64,000 nt of DNA from Azospirillum soli (GTDB lineage: Bacteria; Pseudomonadota; Alphaproteobacteria; Azospirillales; Azospirillaceae). Below the pieces are notes generated by a model. That model saw nothing but the letters and a program-made list of their open reading frames with translations. It was not told the DNA's origin and did not search any database. The stretch's first letter is position 1, and each line of letters begins with the position of its first letter. The stretch is from NCBI RefSeq assembly GCF_017876165.1, contig NZ_JAGINQ010000012.1, positions 62,001 to 126,000 on the forward strand, read 5' to 3'. Of this stretch, positions 47,575-56,746 are shown piece after piece. The position numbers were made by a program, and so were the translations under genes.

Positions 47575-48951
47575 GTGAAGGTCATTGTCTGTGGGGCCGG
47601 GCAGGTCGGCTCGAACATCGCGCGTTATCTGGCATCCGAAGGCAATCACGTCACCGTGATTGACCAGTCGGCCGAGCTGATCCAGCGCATCAGCGACACC
47701 CTGGATGTCCAGGCACTGGTCGGCCACGCGTCGCACCCCGACGTGCTGGAAGCGGCCGGGGCTGGCGAAAGCGACATGATCATCGCGGTCACCCAGATCG
47801 ACGAGATCAACATGGTCGCCTGCGAGGTGGCGCACGCGCTGTTCAACGTGCCCACTAAGATCGCGCGCGTGCGCAACCAGAGCTATCTGAAGCCGATCTG
47901 GGCCAACCTGTTCAGCCGCGACCACCTGCCGATTGACGTCATCATCTCGCCGGAAATCGCGGTGGCGCGGGCCATCGCCCGCCGGCTCCAGGTTCCGGGC
48001 GCCTTCGACATGATCCCGCTGGCCGACGGCAAGGTGCGCGTGGTGGGCGTGCTGTGCACCGAGACCTGCCCGGTCCTGCACACGCCGCTGCGCCAGCTGA
48101 CCGGCCTGTTCCCGGACCTGGGGCTGGAGGTCGTGGCGATCATCCGCAACGACAAATCGATCATCCCCACGGGCGACGACCAGATGCTGCCCGGCGACGA
48201 GGTCTATTTCGTCTGCGACAACCGGCACCTGAGCCGCAGCATGGCGGCCTTCGGGCACGAGGAGGTGGAGGCGCGGCGCATCATCATCCTGGGCGGCGGC
48301 AACATCGGCCTTTGTCTGGCGGAGGAGCTGGAGGCCAACTACTCCCACGTCGCCGCCCGCATCATCGAGGTGAACCGCACCCGCGCGCAGTATGTGGCGC
48401 AACGCCTGTCGCGCACGATGGTGCTGCACGGCGACGGCCTCGACCCCGAAATCCTGGAGGAAGCCAACGTCCGCGCGACGGAGACGGTGGTCGCCGTCAC
48501 CAACGACGACGAGGGCAATATCCTGTCCTCGCTGCTCGCCAAGCGCAACGGCGCGCGGCGCGTCATCACGCTGATCAACAAGACGTCCTATTCGGCGCTG
48601 GTCACGCCGCTGGGCATCGACGCCATCGTCAGCCCGCGCGCCATCACGGTGTCGAACATCCTCCAGCACGTCCGGCGCGGCCGCATCCGCGCCGTGCACA
48701 GCCTGCGCGAGGGCTTCGCCGAGGTGATCGAGGCGGAGGCGCTGGAAACCTCCGCCGTTGTCAACACGCCGCTGAAGGACATCAATCTGCCGTCCGGCGT
48801 GATCGTCGGCGCCATCGTGCGCGGCGACGACGTGATCATCCCGCGCCCCAACACGGTCATCCGGCCGAAGGACCGCGTCATCATTCTCGCCACCGTCGGA
48901 CAAGTGAAGAAGGTGGAGAAGATGTTCGCGGTTCGTCTTGAATTTTTCTGA
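47575..48951 (+). CDS. trkA: Trk potassium uptake system peripheral protein TrkA
   Basis: The product has 458 aa from a GTG start (VKVIVCGAGQVGSNIARYLA). Two RCK_N/RCK_C pairs: NAD-binding motifs CGAGQVGSNIAR at the start and ILGGGNIGLCLAEELEANYS about residue 240, each followed by a small ligand-binding RCK_C domain. It gates TrkH/TrkG potassium channels on the cytoplasmic face. The position after ntrYX is conserved in this group. It is separated from ntrX by the large inverted repeat. Confidence 0.96.
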   Translation: MKVIVCGAGQVGSNIARYLASEGNHVTVIDQSAELIQRISDTLDVQALVGHASHPDVLEAAGAGESDMIIAVTQIDEINMVACEVAHALFNVPTKIARVRNQSYLKPIWANLFSRDHLPIDVIISPEIAVARAIARRLQVPGAFDMIPLADGKVRVVGVLCTETCPVLHTPLRQLTGLFPDLGLEVVAIIRNDKSIIPTGDDQMLPGDEVYFVCDNRHLSRSMAAFGHEEVEARRIIILGGGNIGLCLAEELEANYSHVAARIIEVNRTRAQYVAQRLSRTMVLHGDGLDPEILEEANVRATETVVAVTNDDEGNILSSLLAKRNGARRVITLINKTSYSALVTPLGIDAIVSPRAITVSNILQHVRRGRIRAVHSLREGFAEVIEAEALETSAVVNTPLKDINLPSGVIVGAIVRGDDVIIPRPNTVIRPKDRVIILATVGQVKKVEKMFAVRLEFF

Positions 48952-48988
48952 TCGCTACCCTTATAGTTTGGACTGCGAACAAATCATC

Positions 48989-49873
48989 ATGGCTCGATGG
49001 GCATACGTCAACGGCCGCTACCTGCCGCACCGGCAGGCGGCGGTGCACGTGGAAGACCGCGGCTTTCAGTTCGCCGACGGCGTCTACGAGGTGGTCAGCC
49101 TCCTCGACGGACGCTTCGCGGACATGGACGGCCACATGGAACGGCTCGGGCGCAGCCTGACGGAACTGCGGATGCCCTGGCCCGTTTCCCCGCGGACCTT
49201 GGAAATGATCGCGCGGGAATTGGTGCGCCGGAACGGGATCATGAACGGATCGGTCTACATCCAGGTGACGCGGGGTGTCGCGCCGCGCGACTTCAAGTTC
49301 CCGGCGGACGCCAAGCCGACCCTGGTCCTGACAGCCAAACGTGTCACGGCCTTCGCCAAGCCGGAGCAGTTGGAGAAGGGCGTTTCGGTCATCACCGTGC
49401 CAGACATCCGCTGGGGGCGTTGCGACATCAAGACGGTCGGGCTGCTGGCCCCGGTGCTCGCCAAGCAGCAGGCGGCCGAGTCCGGGGCATACGAAGCCTG
49501 GATGATCGATGCCGATGGGCTGGTGACGGAGGGAAGCTCGTCGAACGCCTGGATCGTGACGGGGGAGGGGCGGGTGGTCACCCGGCCGCCGTCGAACCGA
49601 ATCCTAAACGGAATCACGCGCCTGTCGCTGCTGCGGCTGGCCGCGGCGCGCGGACTGCCGGTGGAGGAACGGTCCTTCACGGTGGCGGAGGCGTTGGCGG
49701 CGCGCGAGGCGTTCCTGTCCTCGGCTGGAACCTTCGCCATGCCGGTGACGCGCATCGACGGAAAGCCGGTCGGCGACGGAAAGCCGGGGCCGGTCACGAT
49801 GGCGCTTCGGCAGGCCTATCTGGATTATGTGGCGGGCCATGGCACCGGCTCCATGGCGGAGACGCCGGCATGA
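48989..49873 (+). CDS. dat: D-amino acid aminotransferase (class IV)
   Basis: The product has 294 aa from the ATG at 48989 (MARWAYVNGRYLPHRQAAVH). A PLP fold type IV enzyme: VHVEDRGFQFADGVYEVV, the lysine region DIRWGRCDIKTVGLLAPVLA (catalytic Lys in DIKT) and VTEGSSSNAWIV. It makes D-amino acids such as D-alanine and D-glutamate for peptidoglycan. Branched-chain aminotransferase or aminodeoxychorismate lyase activity is less likely given this motif set. Overlaps the HAD gene by 4 nt. Confidence 0.9.
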   Translation: MARWAYVNGRYLPHRQAAVHVEDRGFQFADGVYEVVSLLDGRFADMDGHMERLGRSLTELRMPWPVSPRTLEMIARELVRRNGIMNGSVYIQVTRGVAPRDFKFPADAKPTLVLTAKRVTAFAKPEQLEKGVSVITVPDIRWGRCDIKTVGLLAPVLAKQQAAESGAYEAWMIDADGLVTEGSSSNAWIVTGEGRVVTRPPSNRILNGITRLSLLRLAAARGLPVEERSFTVAEALAAREAFLSSAGTFAMPVTRIDGKPVGDGKPGPVTMALRQAYLDYVAGHGTGSMAETPA

Positions 49874-50604
49874 CCAAGCTCCTGTCAGACATCCCGCTGC
49901 CCAAGGCGGTCCTGCCCAAGGCGGTCCTGTACGACTGGGACAACACGCTGGTGGACAACTGGGGCACCGTGCGCGCTGCGCTGAACCACGCGCTGGTGAC
50001 CTTCGGCCACGCCCCCTGGACCGAATCCGAGGCGCGCGAGCGAATCAAGCAGTCCATGCGCGACAGCTTCCCCCGGCTGTTCGGCGAGCGCTGGACCGAG
50101 GCGCGCGATGTCTTCCACGGCTATTTCGCCGAACATCACCTGGAGCATCTTCGCCCCCTGCCGGGTGCGGAGACGTTGTTGCGGGCCTTCGCAGAGCGCG
50201 GGATTTATCAGGCGGTGGTGTCGAACAAGACCGGCCGCTTTCTGCGCGCCGAGGCCGACAAGCTGGGCTGGACCGGCTATTTCGGCCGTCTGGTCGGCGC
50301 CCAGGACGCCGAGTTCGACAAGCCGCACGCCGCCCCGGTTCGGATGGCGCTGGAGCCGGCGGGGATCGAGCCGGGGCCGGACGTCTGGTTTGTCGGCGAC
50401 GCCGATGTCGATATGGAATGTGCCCATGGCGCGGGGATGGTCCCGGTGCTAATAGGGTCCGGCGAGGGGAGTGGTTTCGGCCAATTCCCACCGACTCACC
50501 ACTATGACACTTGCCATGCGCTGTGTGGCTTGGTGGGAAGCAGTGGTGATACCATATCGGTTCGGGCAGGGGGCGAGTCGGTTGCAACGCACACCAGACC
50601 TTAA
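49870..50604 (+). CDS. HAD family phosphatase, phosphoglycolate-phosphatase-like
   Basis: The product has 244 aa. HAD motifs: nucleophile AVLYDWDNTLVDNW (DWDNT rather than the more usual DLDGT), motif II VVSNKTGR, and motif III WFVGDADVDMECAHGAGM. A cap domain lies at about 25-95. The last 35 residues after LIGSGEG are Gly/Ser/His-rich and not family-like. The substrate is unknown. Between dat and hfq, a position seen in Azospirillum relatives. Confidence 0.88.
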   Translation: MTKLLSDIPLPKAVLPKAVLYDWDNTLVDNWGTVRAALNHALVTFGHAPWTESEARERIKQSMRDSFPRLFGERWTEARDVFHGYFAEHHLEHLRPLPGAETLLRAFAERGIYQAVVSNKTGRFLRAEADKLGWTGYFGRLVGAQDAEFDKPHAAPVRMALEPAGIEPGPDVWFVGDADVDMECAHGAGMVPVLIGSGEGSGFGQFPPTHHYDTCHALCGLVGSSGDTISVRAGGESVATHTRP

Positions 50605-50618
50605 CGCTGCGGGGACGT

Positions 50619-50638
50619 GGGCTCCAGGTTAGGAGCCC
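50619..50638 (+). repeat. Stem-loop in the hfq leader
   Basis: GGGCTCC-AGGTTA-GGAGCCC: perfect 7-bp stem with a 6-nt loop, about 30 bp before the hfq ATG and 15 bp after the HAD stop. It could be a weak terminator or an hfq 5' leader structure; Hfq autoregulation is known in E. coli. Confidence 0.5.
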
Positions 50639-50667
50639 CAAGAACACTGAAGAAGGGGGCGACATAA

Positions 50668-50916
50668 ATGTCTGAAAAAAGCCAAAATGTGCAGGACGTG
50701 TTTCTCAACCACGTCCGTAAGAACAAGACTCCCGTGACCGTTTTTCTTGTGAACGGCGTTAAACTTCAGGGGATCATCACCTGGTTCGACAACTTTTCCG
50801 TCCTGCTGCGGCGCGATGCGCATTCGCAGCTGGTCTACAAGCATGCAATCTCCACCGTGATGCCTGCGCACCCGATTCAACTTTTCGAGCCGCCCAAGGA
50901 AGGTGAAAGCGTCTGA
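50668..50916 (+). CDS. hfq: RNA chaperone Hfq
   Basis: The product has 82 aa. The Sm1 motif [20 protein letters not shown] and Sm2 motif [14 protein letters not shown] are complete, including the YKHA proximal-face sequence. Forms a hexameric ring that pairs small RNAs with mRNAs; in Azospirillum-type bacteria and relatives Hfq (NrfA) is also linked to nifA expression. A purine-rich GAAGAAGGGGGC lies upstream. Overlaps hflX by 14 bp. Confidence 0.98.
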   Translation: MSEKSQNVQDVFLNHVRKNKTPVTVFLVNGVKLQGIITWFDNFSVLLRRDAHSQLVYKHAISTVMPAHPIQLFEPPKEGESV

Positions 50917-52228
50917 TCCTTCGACCAATGGCGACGGCCGGGCGCCCAACGCCTCCGGCCGGGCCATCGTGGTCCACCCCGTCCTCCGCAATGAGACGGA
51001 CGGGGCTTTGCGTCCTCCTGAATCCTGCCTCGACGAGGCGGTGGGCCTTGCGCTCGCCATTGAACTGGATGTCGTGCACGCCGAATGCGTGCGGGTGAAC
51101 CGCCCGCAGCCTTCGACGCTGCTGGGATCCGGCACGGTGGAGCACCTCGCCCAGATCGTCGAGGAAGCGGAGGCTTCCCTTGTCATCATGGACCATGCCC
51201 TGTCGCCCGTTCAGCAGCGCAACCTGGAAAAGGGGCTGAAGGCGAAGGTCATCGACCGCACCGGTCTGATCCTGGAGATCTTCGGCGCACGCGCCCGCAC
51301 GCGCGAAGGCATGCTCCAGGTCGAACTGGCGGCGCTGACCTACCAGAAGTCGCGGCTGGTGCGGTCCTGGACCCACCTGGAACGCCAGCGTGGCGGCTTC
51401 GGCTTCCTGGGCGGCCCCGGCGAATCGCAGCTTGAGATCGACCGCCGCCTGATCGGCGACCGCATCATCAAGATCAAGAAGGAGCTGGACGAGGTCCGCC
51501 GCACCCGCGGCCTTCACCGCAAGGCGCGCGCCAAGGTGCCGTACCCGGTGGTGGCGCTGGTCGGCTACACCAACGCCGGCAAGTCCACGCTGTTCAACCG
51601 GCTGGCCAACGCCGACGTGTTCGCCAAGGATTTGCTGTTCGCCACGCTGGACCCGACCATGCGTCAGGTGACGCTGCCGTCCGGCCGCAAGGTGATCCTG
51701 TCCGACACGGTGGGCTTCATCTCCGATCTGCCGCACGGCCTCGTCGCCGCCTTCCGCGCCACGCTGGAGGAGGTGGACGCCGCCGACATCATCCTGCACG
51801 TCCGGGACATATCGCACATCGACACCGACGCCCAGAAGGCCGACGTGCATGAGGTGATGCGCGACATGGGCATCGACCCGGACGAGGACGAGCGGGTGAT
51901 CGAAGTGCTGAACAAGATCGACGCACTGGACGGGGAGTCGCGGGACGCGGTGCTGGCACAGACCAGTCGCAATCCGCGCGCCGTGGCGGTGTCCGCCCTG
52001 ACCGGGGGTGGCATCGACGACCTCGACCTCCTGCTCGACCAGCGCATGAACGCGCACCGGCAGGTGGTCGATCTGTCGGTGAAGCTGGACGATGGTGCGG
52101 CCCTGGCCTGGCTCTATGCCAAGGGCGAGGTTCTGGACCGCCGCGACGACGAGGAGCAGGCCCACCTGCACGTTGCCATCGACCCGGCCGACCTCGCGCG
52201 GTACGAGAAGCGTTTCGCGCAAGGCTGA
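50903..52228 (+). CDS. hflX: GTPase HflX
   Basis: The product has 441 aa from a GTG inside the end of hfq (AAGGAAG just before). The N-terminal HflX domain ends in the glycine-rich [20 protein letters not shown], followed by a coiled-coil hinge and the GTPase domain: G1 [10 protein letters not shown]2 FATLDPT, G3 [11 protein letters not shown]4 NKID. HflX binds ribosomes and helps split or rescue stalled 70S particles. Confidence 0.97.
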   Translation: MKASDPSTNGDGRAPNASGRAIVVHPVLRNETDGALRPPESCLDEAVGLALAIELDVVHAECVRVNRPQPSTLLGSGTVEHLAQIVEEAEASLVIMDHALSPVQQRNLEKGLKAKVIDRTGLILEIFGARARTREGMLQVELAALTYQKSRLVRSWTHLERQRGGFGFLGGPGESQLEIDRRLIGDRIIKIKKELDEVRRTRGLHRKARAKVPYPVVALVGYTNAGKSTLFNRLANADVFAKDLLFATLDPTMRQVTLPSGRKVILSDTVGFISDLPHGLVAAFRATLEEVDAADIILHVRDISHIDTDAQKADVHEVMRDMGIDPDEDERVIEVLNKIDALDGESRDAVLAQTSRNPRAVAVSALTGGGIDDLDLLLDQRMNAHRQVVDLSVKLDDGAALAWLYAKGEVLDRRDDEEQAHLHVAIDPADLARYEKRFAQG

Positions 52229-52395
52229 AGATTTGGGCGCGGCGGGAATCGTTCGTCCACGCGACGACGTGCCGCGCCCGATCCCTCTCCAGGCTTATGC
52301 GGAAAGCGAGGTAGTCTTTTCCGTAATCGCTCCCGACTTCTGGACGGGGGCAATGTCATTCGCAAGGAATGGCGTTCCCGAAGGGAGGACTGCCA

Positions 52396-52680
52396 ATGCG
52401 ATTGCAGACGGACCCGTCTCGCTTTTCGATCACCGCTTTCCTGGCCGATCAGGTGACCCTGGTGGCGCGGGAGGAGCAACTCTCGCCGGGGGCCGCGGTG
52501 CTGCGCATCCAAGAGTTGTCGCGCGACCCGGTCGGCCGTGCCCGCCTGCTGGAAATCATCAGCGACGCCTGGCGGCGGGAAACCAACCCGGCGGAGAGCA
52601 GCAAGATCGCCGCCCTGCGTTCCGAGATGGCCGCATGGGTTCTCCACGCCGCGACCAACGACGGTCGGCCGCATTCCTGA
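52396..52680 (+). CDS. Small hypothetical protein, 94 aa
   Basis: Starts at the ATG at 52396, which has GGGAGG eight bases upstream; an earlier ATG at 52369 lacks one. The protein is helical and soluble (TAFLADQVTLVAREEQLSPG; RIQELSRDPVGRARLLEIIS), with one Trp-rich end (AAWVLHAAT). No family recognised. It stands between hflX and the proline-rich protein, all on the plus strand. Confidence 0.65.
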   Translation: MRLQTDPSRFSITAFLADQVTLVAREEQLSPGAAVLRIQELSRDPVGRARLLEIISDAWRRETNPAESSKIAALRSEMAAWVLHAATNDGRPHS

Positions 52681-52750
52681 AGATCGCTTCCGAACGACAA
52701 GAGAGGGCACGGACATTTGTCCGTGGCGGCGGGGCGGGCAGGGCGCCATA

Positions 52751-53326
52751 ATGCGCACTGCCTCGCCAAGTTTTCTCGCCCCACAAATCTCCCGCCGTGG
52801 TCCTGTGCGCTTCCTGACCGCCCTTCTCCCCCTCCTCCTGCTGGCCGGCACCGCCTTGGCCGCCGAGCCCGCCTTGCCGCCGGGCTATGTCGAGGAGGTG
52901 GAGAACCCGCCGGAAGATCCGCTGCCGCCCGTGCCGGAGGAATTCCCGCTGGCGCCGCTTGGGCCCGTGGTGACGGCGCCGGACCCGCACACCTTGCTGA
53001 AGGAGTGCAAGGAGTCCACCTTTACGGATTGCTTCCGCCTGTGGCAGCCGCCTCCGCCACCGCCCGAGGAGGAGAAGAAGGAGGCGCGGCAGACCCCGTC
53101 TCCGCCCGATCCGAACGAGCCGCGCCAGCCGGCGGTCGGCGGACCGCTGACCGGGACGCCGCCGCCCCCGAATCCGCAGGCCGATCAGGCGACCTACGAG
53201 GCGCTGGTCAAGGCGCTGAAGGAAACCGGGGTGGACAAGAACATCCTGATGCCGGAGCCGCCCAAGGACGGAAGCACGACGCTGCAACTCGACCCGAAAC
53301 CGAACCAGACGGCACCGAAAAAGTGA
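52751..53326 (+). CDS. Proline-rich exported protein
   Basis: The product has 191 aa from the ATG at 52751; a GTG at 52805 (RFLTALLPLLLLAGTALAAE) would give a more classical signal peptide. The signal peptide is cleaved near ALAAE. The mature chain is rich in Pro and Glu (PPEDPLPPVPEEFPLAPLGP, PPPPPEEEKKEA) with one Cys pair (LLKECKESTFTDC). No folded domain recognised. Its stop overlaps the GTG of the IMPase-family gene by 4 nt. Confidence 0.7.
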   Translation: MRTASPSFLAPQISRRGPVRFLTALLPLLLLAGTALAAEPALPPGYVEEVENPPEDPLPPVPEEFPLAPLGPVVTAPDPHTLLKECKESTFTDCFRLWQPPPPPPEEEKKEARQTPSPPDPNEPRQPAVGGPLTGTPPPPNPQADQATYEALVKALKETGVDKNILMPEPPKDGSTTLQLDPKPNQTAPKK

Positions 53327-54135
53327 CGAGCTTCCAAATCCCCGACGTTGACCGCGTTTCCGCCATCATCCGCGAGGTGGCCGAGACCGAGATCCTTCCC
53401 TATTTCCGCGACCTTGCCAACGCCGGCGTGCGCGAGAAGACCGGTCCCGGCGACCTCGTGACGCTGGCCGACGAGGTGGGCGAGCGCGCGCTGACCCCGC
53501 GTCTGATGGAGCTTCTGCCCGGCAGCACGGTGGTGGGTGAGGAGGCGGTGTCCAACGACACGTCGCTGCTGGACCGCGTGCATGGCGACGCGCCGGTGTG
53601 GATCATCGACCCGGTGGACGGCACCATCAATTTCGCCAACGGCAAGCCCCTGTTCGCGGTGATCGTCGCGCTCGCGGCCAAGGGCGAGACCCTGGCCGGC
53701 TGGATTTACGATCCCTGCGACGGCCGGATGGCGACGGCGGTGAAGGGGCAGGGCGCCTATCTGAACGGCAAGCGCGTCCACGTCGCGCCGGCCGCACCGC
53801 TGCCCGAGATGACCGGCGCGCTGTCCACGCGCTTTTGCGAGAAGGCGCTTGGCCGTCAGTTGGACGAGCGCGGCAAGACGCTCGGCCCGCGCGTGTGCCT
53901 GTCCAGCGCGGCGCAGGAGTATCTGCGCCTGCTGGACGGCCGCGCGCATTTCTCCCTGTATCACCGCCTGATGCCCTGGGATCACGCGGCGGGCGTCCTG
54001 CTGCACGCCGAGGCCGGCGGCTACAGCGCTCTGTTCAACGGCGAGCCCTATCGTCCGACAGCGCTCGGTGGCGGCGTGATGCTGGCGCCCGACCGCGAAA
54101 GCTGGCAGGCGCTGCATACGCATCTGTTCGGTTAG
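53323..54135 (+). CDS. Inositol monophosphatase family phosphatase
   Basis: The product has 270 aa from a GTG start overlapping the preceding stop. The metal and phosphate motifs are complete: GDLVTLADEVGE, the VGEEA glutamate, WIIDPVDGTINFANG and the second site WDHAAGVLLHAEAGG. Candidates are inositol-1-phosphatase, histidinol-phosphatase (HisN) or 3'-phosphoadenosine nucleotidase; the sequence alone does not decide. Converges with mazG, whose stop overlaps by 3 nt. Confidence 0.9.
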   Translation: MTSFQIPDVDRVSAIIREVAETEILPYFRDLANAGVREKTGPGDLVTLADEVGERALTPRLMELLPGSTVVGEEAVSNDTSLLDRVHGDAPVWIIDPVDGTINFANGKPLFAVIVALAAKGETLAGWIYDPCDGRMATAVKGQGAYLNGKRVHVAPAAPLPEMTGALSTRFCEKALGRQLDERGKTLGPRVCLSSAAQEYLRLLDGRAHFSLYHRLMPWDHAAGVLLHAEAGGYSALFNGEPYRPTALGGGVMLAPDRESWQALHTHLFG

Positions 54136-54941
54136 GCTTCTCCGCGCTCCTCGCGCTTGGCCTGTTGCCAGAGGGCTTCCATCTCATCGAGGGTGGCGTC
54201 CTCCGGCTTGCGGCCCTGTTCAGCCAGCAGGGCTTCGATGCGGTGGAAGCGCCGCTCGAATTTCGCGTTGGTGCCGCGCAGGGCCGATTCCGGCTCCACC
54301 TTCAGGCGACGGGAGAGGTTGACCAGGGCGAACAGCAGGTCGCCCATTTCGTCGGCCACCCGCTCCTGCGCAGCGCCGCTGTCCATCTCATGGCGGAGTT
54401 CGCGCACCTCCTCCTCGATCTTGTCGAGGATGTCGCGGGCATCGGTCCAGTCAAAGCCGACGCGGGCGGCGCGGTTCTGGAGCTTCAGCGCGCGGGTCAG
54501 GGCGGGCAGGCCGGCGATGACGCCTTCCAGGGCGGAGGGTGCGCGGCCTTCCTCGGCGGCCTTGGCGGCGCGCTCGGCGGCCTTGTGCTCCTCCCAGCGG
54601 GAAGTCTGGTGATCGGCTGTCTTCACCTCGTCGGCGCCGAAGACGTGCGGATGGCGGCGGATCATCTTGTCGGCGATGACGCCAGCCACCTCATCGAAAT
54701 CGAACAGCCCTTCCTCGCGGGCCATCTGGCTGTAGTAGACGACCTGAAAGAGCAGGTCGCCCAACTCCTCGCGCAGGGCCGTCCTGTCGTTCTTTTCGAT
54801 GGCGTCGGCGACCTCGTACGCCTCCTCGATCGTGTGCGGGGCGATGGTCTTGTAGGTCTGTTCGAGGTCCCAGGGGCAGCCGCCGTTGGGATCGCGCAGG
54901 CGGGCCATCACGTCGATAAGGCGGTCGATGTTGCGGGCCAT
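54132..54941 (-). CDS. mazG: Nucleoside triphosphate pyrophosphohydrolase MazG
   Basis: The product has 269 aa from the ATG at 54941 (MARNIDRLIDVMARLRDPNG). Two tandem MazG domains: the first with CPWDLEQTYKTIAPHTIEEA and LREELGDLLFQVVYYSQMA, the second with KIEEEVRELRHEMDSGAAQ and ADEMGDLLFALVNLSRRL, each with the EExxE..ELGD metal-binding pattern. It hydrolyses NTPs to NMP and PPi, lowering aberrant nucleotides and, in E. coli, (p)ppGpp effects. Confidence 0.96.
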   Translation of the reverse strand: MARNIDRLIDVMARLRDPNGGCPWDLEQTYKTIAPHTIEEAYEVADAIEKNDRTALREELGDLLFQVVYYSQMAREEGLFDFDEVAGVIADKMIRRHPHVFGADEVKTADHQTSRWEEHKAAERAAKAAEEGRAPSALEGVIAGLPALTRALKLQNRAARVGFDWTDARDILDKIEEEVRELRHEMDSGAAQERVADEMGDLLFALVNLSRRLKVEPESALRGTNAKFERRFHRIEALLAEQGRKPEDATLDEMEALWQQAKREERGEA

Positions 54942-55097
54942 AAGCTCTTTTTCCGGGATGGAGTTCGGGAAACGGGCAGGGGACCTTAACCGAGCCGGGC
55001 GGCGCAGGGAAGGGCGGCCCCTTGCACAGCCTCTACGGGTATGGCATTCCTCCCGCCGATCCTTACGAAATGTAGGGCCTTGCGAGCTGTAGGGTTC

Positions 55098-55733
55098 ATG
55101 CTGCGCCTCCGGACCTTCCTGCGCGGCGCCGCGATGGCGCTGTCCCTGCTTGCGCTTGGCGCGGCCCCGGCCATGGGCGCCGCGCAGAAGTTCCTGCGCA
55201 TGCCGGACGTGCGCCAAGTGGGCGAGGACGGGGCCGGCATCGCCGCATTGCAGGCGGTCTTCGCCTATTACGGGCTGGACGGGCGGCAGGACGTGCTGCG
55301 CCAGCGCCTGACCGAGCGCGGCAGCTCGCCCAACGATTTCCGCCAGATCGTACGCGTCGCCAACGAGTACGGGCTGAAGGCGACGGTCATGAGCAAGATG
55401 ACCGAACAGCAGTTGCGCGATCAGATCAGCAAGGGCTTTCCCGTGATTGTCGCCGTGCAGGCCTGGATCGAGGGCGGCGGCACGCGGTCGATCACCGACT
55501 GGGCTCGGCGCAAGGAGAACGGCCACTGGCTGGTCGCACTGGGCTACGACGACATGGCGTTCTATTTCGAGGATCCGGCGATCTTCGGCATCGGCGCCAT
55601 CCGCCGCGACGTGATGCCGTTCCGCTGGCACGATTACGACGCCAAGGGCAACCGGCTGGAGCATGTCGGCATCGTGGTGGAGGGGCCGAGTCCGGGGCGG
55701 TACGATCCGTCCATTGCAGTGCCTATCGACTGA
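55098..55733 (+). CDS. C39-like peptidase-family protein lacking the catalytic cysteine
   Basis: The product has 211 aa from the ATG at 55098 (MLRLRTFLRGAAMALSLLAL), an exported protein with signal peptide cleaved near AMGAA. The fold follows C39: RMPDVRQVGEDGAGIAALQA, AYYGLDGRQDVLRQRLTERG, NEYGLKATVMSKMTEQQLRD and the His region GHWLVALGYDDMAFYFEDP. In active C39 enzymes the first block contains CG.A..; here the Cys position reads Gly/Ala (DGAGIAAL), so proteolysis is unlikely. It may be a binding or inhibitory pseudo-protease. No ABC exporter is near. Confidence 0.78.
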   Translation: MLRLRTFLRGAAMALSLLALGAAPAMGAAQKFLRMPDVRQVGEDGAGIAALQAVFAYYGLDGRQDVLRQRLTERGSSPNDFRQIVRVANEYGLKATVMSKMTEQQLRDQISKGFPVIVAVQAWIEGGGTRSITDWARRKENGHWLVALGYDDMAFYFEDPAIFGIGAIRRDVMPFRWHDYDAKGNRLEHVGIVVEGPSPGRYDPSIAVPID

Positions 55734-55868
55734 TCCTCCGGGAGGAGCAATAAAATTCGCATAAGATGTATTATGGAAAATAGAATGCGTGGGTGAAGTA
55801 GGGCGGTTGTCGGGATGGCTGTCGACACAGCCGGGGCTTGGGTCGTGGCCCTGTCGATTGCGCAGGTA

Positions 55869-56318
55869 TCAGTTATCCTCGTACAGACCCTTGTCGGCGT
55901 CGCGGTGGCAAGCGGTGCAGTTGGATTTGGAGCGAACGTCCGGCCGTGACCAGATGTGTGCGCGGAAATCGTGTTCACGTGTCCACCAGCGCTGTTCGGT
56001 GATCCGCGTGAGGCGCCCGTCGCCGAGGCGGCCGGCGTTGGACGTCAGATAGGCGCGGATGTCCACCACGGCCTGTGGGTCCAGGCTGGCGTTGTCGCCG
56101 AAATGGGTTGCGAGGTCGTCCATGATGCGGCCCCAGCTTGCCGCCGGAAGCAACTGCGGCTGAAAGGCCATGTGGCATTCACCGCATTCCTTCTGCGTTG
56201 CCGCGTGGGCGATGGGTGTGACGCGTTCCATCTCGTTGGCGAACGCAGCGGTGGTCGTGATGGCCGCCAGGATGGCGAGGGTGACGGCGGGCAAGCGCAT
56301 GAGCGTCGGTCCTTTCAT
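55869..56318 (-). CDS. Diheme cytochrome c (DHC)
   Basis: The product has 149 aa; the ATG at 56318 overlaps the SHP stop (ATGA), and an ATG at 56300 with AAAGGA upstream is an alternative. Signal peptide (AVTLAILAAITTTAAFA) then two haem c sites: KECGECHMAFQP and SNCTACHRDADKG. The text LLPAASWGRIMDDLATHFGD is typical of DHC, the redox partner of SHP in Rhodobacter and Shewanella. Third gene of a small-ORF, cyt b, SHP, DHC operon. Confidence 0.9.
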   Translation of the reverse strand: MKGPTLMRLPAVTLAILAAITTTAAFANEMERVTPIAHAATQKECGECHMAFQPQLLPAASWGRIMDDLATHFGDNASLDPQAVVDIRAYLTSNAGRLGDGRLTRITEQRWWTREHDFRAHIWSRPDVRSKSNCTACHRDADKGLYEDN

Positions 56319-56746
56319 TGTCCGGCGAGGAAGGTGATGAAATCGCCCTTTTCCTGAGCCGTGCAGGCTCGGCCCAACACGTTCGGGCAGTCGCGGGAGA
56401 AGCGCTTTTCAACGTCGGCGTCGTCGGTGAAGCGCGCTGGATTGACCGAGACGGCCATGGGCTTGATCGCGCGCCCGGTGATGGCGTGGCGCCCTTCCCT
56501 CTTGGGATCGGCCGTGTGACAGGCGGCGCAAGCGTTCGTTTCGGGCTTCCCGCCGGTGTGCGGGCCGAGGTAGAGCGCGCGCCCGCGATCCGCTGAGAAA
56601 CCGGCAAAGGACGGATTTTCGGCGCGGGCCTGGGCGGCATATCCGGTGAGAATTCCGTCGCGGCTGGCGTTCGACGCGGCAAGGGCGGTCCCGATGCCGA
56701 GGCCGGCCACAAGGCCGAGGGCGACGGAACGGATCATGGGAATCAT
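56315..56746 (-). CDS. SHP-type cytochrome c (DUF1924)
   Basis: The product has 143 aa from the ATG at 56746, overlapping the cyt b stop by 4 nt. A signal peptide (VALGLVAGLGIGTALA) precedes one haem c site, NACAACHTADPKREGRHA. The DUF1924 landmarks follow: GRAIKPMAVSVNPARFTD and the Cys-Pro-Asn-Val-Leu-Gly-Arg-Ala-Cys segment (RDCPNVLGRACTAQEKGDF). In sphaeroides haem protein an Asn is the distal haem ligand beside a disulfide, and it swings out to let O2, NO or other ligands bind. The physiological role is unsettled. Confidence 0.88.
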   Translation of the reverse strand: MIPMIRSVALGLVAGLGIGTALAASNASRDGILTGYAAQARAENPSFAGFSADRGRALYLGPHTGGKPETNACAACHTADPKREGRHAITGRAIKPMAVSVNPARFTDDADVEKRFSRDCPNVLGRACTAQEKGDFITFLAGQ

